Of a DNA stretch of 64,000 nucleotides, positions 56,181 to 64,000 are shown one piece after another. The translations under genes and the position numbers were made by a program. Location of the stretch: assembly GCA_037954235.1 (NCBI GenBank), contig JBBMOA010000001.1, forward strand, positions 36,740,574 through 36,804,573. Reading direction: 5' to 3'. The DNA comes from Aulostomus chinensis. Its lineage: Eukaryota > Chordata > Actinopteri > Syngnathiformes > Aulostomidae. The notes below the pieces were generated by a model. The model searched no databases. It saw only the letters and a program-made list of their open reading frames with translations, and had not been told where the DNA came from. How positions within the stretch are numbered: the first letter of the stretch is position 1; every line of letters begins with the position of its first letter.

Positions 56181-59045
56181 GCTGAAACTAGAACAACAAA
56201 CTGTCCTCTCATGGTCGGACAGGTTGCTTTGGTCCGTCCTCTCACTCATCATTAAAAGCCCTTATTACTCATCATTCATCCAATCTGACACTCACGTCTG
56301 CAGTGGGGAATCCCCAGCAACCCGCGGCCCACATGGAGCAGTCTCGGCCAATCTCATGGGGCCTGCAGCGGCACCGACCACCAAATGGCTCGCAGGTGTC
56401 ACTCTCAGCTCCAACCTCATGGCAGGCACAAGGCAGGGCGCCGTTGTTGAAGAGAGCCCAAGAGACACAGCTGAGCTGAGACAGAATGGAGACCAAGGAC
56501 AGGAGGGACGACAGAGAAAAAGGAAACGTTAGCGAGACATTTTAGGAAAATTAGTTTAGTGGGGAAACGGTTCTTAGCCAAACTTGCTCAATGGAAGGAC
56601 AACAAAAAAACAAAGATCTTCAAAAGAAAATTAGCACAAAGTGAAACCCTGCAAGAGAAAGTAAATCAAGAACTAAATATTCTTGAGGCTCAGGTCTTTA
56701 GTTCCAATGCTTGTAAATGACATCTGAATGCATTCACAACCCAAATCTGAGCAGACAGAAGCGTCCCAGTCAGGCCCAGTTTAGTTCCTCTAGAACATTC
56801 AGGGATACAGAACAGGGACCAACTCAGGCTGAGAGACACCGACTTGACATGAAAGCTGTTGAGGCCACAGTTGCTGATGAAGTGGTCAGATTTCTCCAGT
56901 GGTTCTTGGTTCAGGGAGCTGGAGCTGGAGCTGCTCTCAGGCACCACCAGGACGTAATCCTGGAGAGACAGAAGGAAGAAGTCCAGGCCTGACAGAGGAG
57001 AAGGAGGCACAGAGTAGAAACAGCAGATACGTGTCGGGAAAGGGAGAGGGTATCAGTCCAGCAGAGGAGCAGGAAACCTACCACCACAGGGCTCTGCCTG
57101 CAGGAACCTGCAGGTGAGGAGGACCTGGTGGTCCGGCACATCCAGAATGATCTGGTTTTCAGACACCGGCACGTTTCGGCAGCCGTAAGCGTGGGGACAG
57201 AAGGAGGCGTTGGCGTGGCCTGGAAGACACAAACAACCATCTCCATTTGAATGTTTCTCAAACAGCCGGAGCAGGAAAGCTAAGATGAATCAAAGATCCT
57301 CCACCCTGCCAGATCCGACCCTGGTAATGTAGACCTGCACAGGGTGGGTGGGGTGGAGCGGCTGGTGGTGGTGGAGGATGAAGACGTATCTGCCCAAAGC
57401 CTGGACACGGTGGAGTCCACCGCAGCGTTCTGAGTAGAAGGATGAGAGCGATGTTCAATGGTACATGTTTTCTTTCCTGAACCGCCGATGTTTCCAATCA
57501 TGAATCTCAGTCATGAGATTTGAACATCATGGAGGAGTTCAAAAGTGTCAAACTGGGCCGGTCTCCATTTTATGAGTCCGGAGACCGAGGATAAAACTAC
57601 AAGTCCCTGGTTCAGATTTGACTCGTCTGAATCCAAACACAGCAGCGTTCTTCCACCAGGCCAGATGAGTTGATCATGATAACAAGATATCTTCATGCTA
57701 CTACAACACACAAACTCATCACCAGAAAAGACTTCATGGTGGAACAACAAATCTCCTCCCAATGGGAAAAACATTGAGTTGAACAATCAACTTTTCCATG
57801 ATGACATGGAGAGCTTGGCAGCAGCAGCAGGCTTCCATTGGTGGCTGATATGCCAGCTCCACTTAGCCTTCTTTGGAATGGTTTCACCTGGAGTGATGCT
57901 GTTATTGAGACCTTTTATCTGGAACAAAACCACCTGCATGGAGACTGAGGACTTCAACAGATGCAGATGTTGACCCAGAATAAATCTAAATATTCCAGAT
58001 GTGTTAAATCAATCCAGCAGCAGTGGTGGGAGCGTCGTAAACTCACTCACTCAGCAGCCGTCAGCCTCCGTACCTGCACAGAGTCCAGCCTGATGTGGTC
58101 TCTGTTGTCTGCTCCCAGAGGTGGTCTGTCACCTCTGAACCAGGGGGCTCATCTCTCTGGTGGGAGGTCAGTGGAGGAGCTGCAGCGGGGGAGGCCAGGA
58201 TGGGCTCCTGTAGGAGGAGCTCTGGCCCTCCTTCAGCACCAGCCAGTGGGAGGGAGTTTGGAAACGTGAGGGGACACAGGAGGAGCTACAGGGGGAGGGA
58301 AGGTGGATCAGAACCGTTCTAACAAGAGCGCTGAGGGGACACAGGAGGAGCGACAGGGGGAGGGAAGGTGGATCAGAACCGTTCTAACAAGAGCGCTGAG
58401 GGGACACAGGAGGAGCTACAGGGGGAGGGAAGGTGGATCAGAACCGTTCTAACAAGAGCGCTGAGGGGACACAGGTGGAGCTACAGGGGGAGGGAAGGTG
58501 GATCAGAACCGTTCTAACAAGAGCGCTGAGGGGACACAGGAGGAGCTACAGGGGGAGGGAAGGTGGATCAGAACCCTTCTAACAAGAGCGCTGAGGGGAC
58601 ACAGGAGGAGCTACAGGGGGAGGGAAGGTGGATCAGAACCGTTCTAACGAGAGCGCTGAGGGGACACAGGAGGAGCTACAGGGGGAGGGAAGGTGGATCA
58701 GAACCGTTCTAACAAGAGCGCTGAGGGGACACAGGAGGAGCTACAGAGGGAGGAAAGTGGATCAGAACCATTCTAACAAGAGCGCTGAGGGGACACAGGA
58801 GGAGCTACAGGGGGAGGGAAGGTGGATCAGAACCGTTCTAACAAGAGCGCTGAGGGGACACAGGAGGAGCTACGGGGGGAGGGAAGGTGGATCAGAACCG
58901 TTCTAACAAGAGTGCTGTCCCACTAATGTTCCTCACCAGAATCCTCCTGTCAGGGGGGAACCATCCATGGGTGCTGATGCAGCGGACTGAAGGTTCAACG
59001 TAGTCCATGCTGAACTGGTCTTTAGGCACCAGGTGGACTTTGTGC
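56181..59045 (-). pseudogene. Laminin alpha chain gene relic (lama5/lama3-like), copy 2
   Basis: Five decayed exons lie collinear on the minus strand. In order: about 59040-58930 (VHLVPKDQFSMDYVEP, CISTHGWFPPD); about 57400-57290 (GRYVFILHHHQPLHPTHPVQ); 57215-57080 (HANASFCPHAYGCRNVPVSE, LDVPDHQVLLTC); 56964-56850 (DYVLVVPESSSSSSSLNQEP, FISNCGLNSFHVK); and 56490-56275 (LFNNGALPCACHEVGAESDT, CEPFGGRCRCRPHEIGRDC, GCWGFP). This is the order of the laminin alpha segment that ends in a laminin EGF-like repeat of the basement-membrane protein. A cysteine is replaced (DCSMW), a base is lost after GFP, and frames do not join, so it is dead. The paralogue assignment is tentative. Confidence 0.75.
58268..58917 (+). 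repeat. 65-bp minisatellite, about 10 units
   Basis: Unit GAGGGGACACAGGAGGAGCT then ACAGGGGGAGGGAAGGTGGA and TCAGAACCGTTCTAACAAGAGCGCT. Most units start exactly 65 bp apart (58268, 58333 and so on); one near 58740 is slightly shorter. It lies in intron-like sequence between two laminin exon relics and is absent from the counterpart in the first island. The plus-strand open frame across it is repeat-derived. Confidence 0.95.
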
Positions 59046-59267
59046 TCAAAACAGCAGAAAAAAAAGACAAAAAGGGGAGAATTTTAACAAAAGTATGCAA
59101 ATGAGCTGAAGATCAAAATACAAAAAGTAAATCAAGGTTTTTTTCAAATGATTGCCAGCTATTTAGCTAAGAGAAGGACAAATGTCAATCAAGATGTCAG
59201 AATGGAACGATCCCACTGGCTTCTGGTCAAAGGAACCATGGAGATGCTAACTTCCTGTTGGACTATC

Positions 59268-59909
59268 TCTTGGTAGCTCTGAACCATTGATAGCTATGCT
59301 GCTATAGGCTTAGACTGCTGGGGGACACATCAGGTTACATTGAGCCCTTCCCTCCTCTCCTCTCCTCTCCCCTCTCTCCTCCTCTCCTCCCTGCACATTT
59401 TACTTGTTGCACTTTGTAGTTTGGCCTTGGTGTCTCGCAGTCTCTCTGTGTTTCCACAGATCCACCGGAGCCCCAACCGCCGCCTGCATCGCCCCCCCCC
59501 CCTTATTCCCTACTGTTACACCGGCCTGCGCTCCCCTTCCATGAACAAGTCTGCCATCCAGTCCCCCATCAAGCTGGCTTGCTCTCCCTGCCTCCCCTAC
59601 CAGAAGCTTCCTTCTTCAGCTGTTATTAACATTTCCGTGTTTCCCACATTTTGTATTGTAAACTGTTTTCTTGTCTGTAACAACATCTACTGCACGTCTG
59701 TCCATCCTGGGTGAGGGATCCCTCCTCTGTTGCTCACCCTGAGGTTTCTCAGATTTTTCCCTGTTAAAAGGGTTTTCTATGGAGTTTTTCCTCAGTCGAT
59801 GTGAGGGTCTAAGGGCAGAGGATGTTGTTATGATGCCATGTGAAGCCCTTTGAGACAAACTGTTTGTGAAAACGGGCTATACAAATAAAATTGCCTTGCC
59901 TTGCCTTGC
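59268..59909 (+). mobile_element. 5'-truncated LINE 3' end (L2/CR1-like) with CTATC target duplication
   Basis: Inserted in a unit of the 43-bp minisatellite: CTATC occurs at 59263-59267 and again at 59910-59914, and removing the insert restores the unit. The 3' part (GTGAGGGTCTAAGGGCAGAG, GAAGCCCTTTGAGACAAAC, GGGCTATACAAATAAAATTG, then four TTGCC-type units) is a LINE tail I recognise as common in teleosts. The region 59340-59714 is open but shows no domain; CT- and C-rich runs occur. The LINE clade is inferred. Confidence 0.7.
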
Positions 59910-59910
59910 C

Positions 59911-60080
59911 TATCAGGGTGTCTCATCCCTGACATGCTAACTTCCTGTTGGACGATAAGCGTGTCTCATCCCTGAAATGCTAACTTCCTGTTGGACGATA
60001 AGCGTGTCTCATCCCTGACATGCTAACTTCCTGTTGGACGATAAGCATGTCTCATCCCTGACATGCTAACTTAATAGTAC
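59911..60080 (-). repeat. 43-bp minisatellite, inverted counterpart, about 4 units
   Basis: Reverse complement of the 19337-20137 units (TCAGGGTGTCTCATCCCTGA then CATGCTAACTTCCTGTTGGA). A further partial unit lies left of the LINE at 59243-59267. The array here has far fewer units than in the first island. Confidence 0.93.
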
Positions 60081-60142
60081 CTCCGCCGTAGCCTGAAACG
60101 CGCCTCCAAAAAATCCTGCTTACGCATAGCGTCGACGCGTGG

Positions 60143-60224
60143 TGACGTCATCGTCGAGTACTGTGATTGGTCCGCTCAGAACGTTATTTCCGTTTCAGTC
60201 GCGGCACAGCAACACCGCCATTTT
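60143..60224 (+). promoter_or_regulatory. TATA-less promoter relic with CRE, CCAAT and YY1-like sites (copy 2)
   Basis: TGACGTCA at 60143-60150, an inverted CCAAT box (ATTGG at 60166-60170) and CGCCATTTT at 60216-60224, 33 bases before the ATG at 60257. The same three sites in the same order occur in the inverted copy at 19138-19220. Flanking sequence is CpG-rich. Confidence 0.55.
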
Positions 60225-60256
60225 CAAAGTTTCTGTGGTGAAGGCTCCAAGAAAAA

Positions 60257-61551
60257 ATGGACCAAGCTGAAGAAAGGATTTTCGAGGAGGTGCTCAAGTA
60301 CGACCACCTCTACAACGCCTCTTCGCGGCACTACAAAGACTGACAAATGGCCAACAACTGTTGTCTGTGACCGGAAGAAAACCAAGGAATCCGACAAGAG
60401 CCCCGTAAACAATACAAAGACAAAGCCACACCCCCTAGCGGCTTGGCGGTGAATTGCAGAGCAACGCGTTCCCGCGACGCAGAATAAACCAGGCTTTGCA
60501 GTCGCACCTGTTTTACGCCCCCGTGCCAGATAAGGACCCCCATCGGGCTGTGCCACTCTGGAGGGAGCGCGTCTCACAGTCAGTCAGCGGAACCATGCGG
60601 ATCCGGGCCGGAGCTGTGGGAAGGAGCGCCAATTGTATCGGGTTGTTGTTTTCTGGACTGCAGCAGAACAGGAGCAGCCGGGACTGGAATGTAGAAGTAG
60701 GTTATCTTGAAGTTGACTCAGTTATGGTGAACGATATTGTGGTTCAACACTTTGATGAGCTTTAAGGCAAACATATTTCATGAGGAAACAACGCCGGAAT
60801 TGGACGGATTTCAGCGGCACACAACAACGTATCCGATACACCTCATTGGAAACCTGGTGGTCTCAGACTAAGAAACACCAGTCACCATGAAGAAAGGAAC
60901 TTTTAGCTGAGCACTCCTGTTCTTTTCTGCAGGTTGAATGTCGCATTTGTTGGACAGAAGCGTCTCATCTCAACAAAAGCACCTCTTCAGTGCTGAGGCA
61001 TGATGGGGCCAGGCATGAGAATGAAGTCCCAGATCCACCAGGATGAACTCAGGTATACAGCCACTCTCCAACTGACTCACAGTTGCTTCATTGATCATTA
61101 ATTCCTATTCATTTCTTCTCTCCTTCATCTTTAACCATCCAGCTTCCAGGAAGCAGATGCTGGATGAGGCTCTGCTGAATTTCATCCTGAAGGACTGCCA
61201 GCCCCTCAGCACTGTTGAGAGGGAAGGGTTCAGGGAACTGGTTCAGGTCCTTGAGCCTCATATGTTTGCCAACCAGAAAGGTTTGTGTGGAAATGATCTA
61301 AAGCAGTCCTTGATATCTCCAGTTTATTTCATCTCTAATTTCAATGTATTGATTTACTCTGGGTGTCATTTTTAGACCATCAAACAAACGGTGGCCAAAA
61401 AGTACCAGGAGGAACGGGAAGGAGTGAAAAAGGAAGTCCAGCTGCCATGTGGACATCTGTGGACATGGAGGCTCCCTTGGCTCTGACCTGTCACTGCATT
61501 CATGAGAATGAATGTGTTGGGAGTGCAAGACTTTCCACAAAGTCACCCTGC
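60257..61551 (+). pseudogene. ZBED/hAT-type transposase-derived gene relic, copy 2
   Basis: First exon from ATG 60257: MDQAEERIFEEVLKYDHLYN, ending in TGA at 60341; MADF/Myb-SANT-like start. The BED zinc finger exon 60933-61052 has CRICW and LRHDGARHE (CxxC and HxxxxH) after a polypyrimidine-AG, and ends at AG/GTATAC with an in-frame TGA just before. The third exon 61143-61280 has MLDEALLNFILKDCQPLS and EREGFRELVQVLEP and ends AAAG/GTTTGT. The last exon from 61376 has TIKQTVAKKYQEEREGVKK, then in another frame MWTSVDMEAPLALTCH, then in a third frame LGVQDFPQSH: all three are parts of one hAT catalytic start split by frameshifts. Satellite cuts it at 61552. No function is possible. Confidence 0.75.
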
Positions 61552-63010
61552 ATCATTTTGAGATTCCTAGCAACTCTCACTACATCACTGTCGCATCATT
61601 TCTTAGGTTAGTAGCAACTCTCATTACATCACTGGAGCATCATTTTGAGGTTTGTAGCAACTCTTAACACATCACTGTAGTTTCATTATGAGCTTCATCG
61701 CAATTATCGCATCACTGTCGCATCATTTTTAGGATAGTAGCAACTCTCACGACATTACTGTAGCATCATTTTGACATTTGTAGCAACTCTTGTTATATAA
61801 CTGTAGCATCATTTCTTAGGTTAGTAGCAACTCCCATGACATCACTGTAGCATCAGTTTTAGGTTCGTAGCAACTTTCACCACATCACTGTAGCATCATT
61901 TGTTTGGTTAGAAGCAACTCTTATGACATCGCTTTAGCATGATTTTGAAATTACTATCAACTCTCACCACAACACTGTCAGCATAATTTCTTAGGTTAGT
62001 AGCAACTGTCATCACATCACTGTAGAATCATTTTGAGGATCGTAGCAACTCTCACTACATCATTGTCGCATCATTTTGAGGATAGTCGCAACTCTCACGA
62101 CATTACTGTAGCATCATTTTGAGATTAGTAGCAACTCTCACCACATCACTGTAGCATCATTTCTTAGGTAAGTAGCAACTCTCATTACATCACTTCAGCG
62201 TGATTTTGAAATTACTATCAACTCTCAGCACATGTCTGTAGCATAATTTCTTAGGTTTGTAGCAACTCTCATTACATCACTTTAGCATGATTTTGAAATT
62301 ACTATCAACTCTCAGCACATGTCTGTAGCATAATTTCTTAGGTTTGTAGCAACTCTCATTACATCACTCTAGCATCATTTGATCATTTGTAGCAACTCTC
62401 ATTACATCACTGTAGCATCATTTCTTAGGTTTGTAGCCACTCTCATTACATCACTAAAGCATCATTTGGACATTTGTAGCAACTCTCATTACATCACTGT
62501 CGCATCATTTTGAGGATAGTCACAACTCTCACGACATTACTGGAGCATCATTTTGAGATTCCTAGCAACTGTCATTACATCACTGTACCATCATTTTGAG
62601 GTTCGTAGCAACTCTCACCACATCACTGTAGCATCATTTTGAGATTAGTATCAACTCTCACCACATCACTGTAGCATCACTTCTTAGGTTTGTCGCAACT
62701 CTCATTACATCACTTAACATCATTTTGAGGATAGTCGCAACTCTCACGACATGACTGTAGCATTATTTTGAGGTTTGAAGCAACTCTCACAACATTACTG
62801 TTAGCATCATTTTGAGCATCGTAGCAACTCTCACTACATCACTGTACCATCATTTTGAGATTAGTCGCAACTCTCACTACATCACTGTCGCATCATTTCT
62901 TAGGTTAGTAGCAACTCTCACTACATCACTGTAGCATCATTTCTTAGGTAAATAGCAACCCTCATTACATCACTGTAGCATCATTTTGCGGTTCGTAGCA
63001 ACTCTCACTA
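61552..63010 (+). repeat. 43-bp satellite, subtype B, plus orientation
   Basis: Plus-orientation counterpart of 14024-17821, with monomers such as GTAGCAACTCTCATTACATC then ACTGTAGCATCATTTCTTAGGTT. It joins the ZBED relic at CACCCTGCATCATTTTGAG, the same point as the junction at 17822. Confidence 0.93.
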
Positions 63011-64000
63011 CATCACTTACTACATTACCAGTGCATTATTTAAAGGTTCATAGCAACTCTTACTACATTACTGTTAGCATCATTTTGAGTTAATTAGCAA
63101 TTCTTAAGACATCACTGTAGCATTAAATTGAGGTTAGTAGCAACTCTTACTACATGACTGTCAGCATCACTTTGAGGTTCTTCGAAACTCTGACTACATT
63201 ACGGTAAGCATCACTTTGAGATTGTTCGAAACTCTGACTACATTACTGGAAGCATCACTGAGTTTATTAGCAACTATCACTACATTACTGTTCGCATCAT
63301 TTTGAGTTCATTAGCAATTCTTATGACATCACTGTCGCATTATTTTGAGGTTCAAAGCAACTCTTCCTACTTTACTGTTGCATTATTTTAAGGTTTTCAG
63401 CAACTCTTACTACATTACTGTCAGCATCACTTTGAGTTTATTAGCAACTTTCACTCCATTACTGTTAGCATCATTTTGAGTTTATGAGCAATTCTCACGA
63501 CATCACTGTAGCATTGAATTGAGTTCATTAGCAACTCTTACAAAATGACTGTCAGCATCACTTTGAGGTTGTTCGAAACGTTCACTCCATTACTGTTGGC
63601 ATCATTTTGAGTGTATGAGCAATTCTTCCGACATCACTGTCGCATTATTTTGAGGTTCGTAGCAACTCTTATTACATGACTGTCACCATCACTTTGAGGT
63701 TATTCGAAACACTTACTACATTACTGTAAGCATCACTGAGTTGAATAGCAACTATCACTACATTACTGTTAGCATCATTTAAAGTTCATTAGCAATTCTT
63801 CCGACATCACTGTCGCAATATTTTGAGGTTCGTAGCAAATTTTACTACATTACTGTCGCATTATATTGAGGTTCGTAGCAACTCTTACTACATTGCTGTC
63901 AGCATCACTTTGAGGTTATTAGCAACTTTCACTCCATTACTGTTAGCATCAATTTGAGTTCATGAGCAATTCTTCCAACATAACTGTAGCATCATTTTGA
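63011..64000 (+). repeat. 43-44 bp satellite, subtype A, plus orientation
   Basis: The subtype changes near 63011 (CATCACTTACTACATTACCAGTG) to monomers like those of 21059-29985. The array continues beyond the window. Confidence 0.93.

Noticed and set aside
59340..59714. 124-codon open frame in the LINE insertion
   Set aside because: It runs through CT-rich repeats and a LINE 3' untranslated region, with no reverse transcriptase or other domain.

Overview
The window looks like teleost fish nuclear DNA. Its tRNA genes have vertebrate sequence, its dispersed repeats are of kinds common in ray-finned fish (a tRNA-derived SINE, LINE 3' tails, hAT pieces, a GIY-YIG retroelement fragment), and its gene relics are split into exons. 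I found no intact protein-coding gene. About half the window is one satellite with a 43-44 bp monomer. The species cannot be named from this sequence, and family names below come from sequence recognition without database searches.

Layout: 1-2812 is a low-copy block with tRNA-Asn and tRNA-Arg; it recurs in the same orientation at 39390-42165. A GIY-YIG retroelement 3' fragment follows (2815-3530). Satellite runs 3531-5264 in one orientation, flips at about 5265, and runs in the other orientation to 17821. An island at 17822-21058 holds a dead ZBED/hAT-type gene (minus strand), an array of eighteen 43-bp units, and a truncated laminin-alpha relic (plus strand). Satellite continues at 21059-29985. 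A mixed core at 29986-49268 carries tRNA genes and pseudogenes, SINE fragments, a decayed hAT element and several internal duplications. Satellite returns at 49269-56180, interrupted by two nearly identical tandem copies of a 1127-bp element (52155-54408). A second island at 56181-61551 is the inverted counterpart of the first, with a longer laminin-alpha relic, a 65-bp minisatellite, a LINE insertion in the 43-bp minisatellite, and the ZBED/hAT relic. Satellite fills the rest.

The most striking large-scale feature is symmetry. The two islands are inverted copies, their flanking satellites have opposite polarity, and the arrangement mirrors about a point near 39.6 kb. The satellite subtype next to the ZBED relic is also the same in both copies, with the same junction, so array and relic were already joined before the inverted duplication.

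Likely functional genes are a few tRNAs: Asn(GTT), Arg(ACG), Arg(TCG), Lys(TTT), Leu(TAA) and Leu(CAG). Others (Phe-like, second Asn, initiator Met, two Gln) carry lesions. The setting, tRNA genes in low-copy islands between satellite blocks, resembles repeat-rich heterochromatin.
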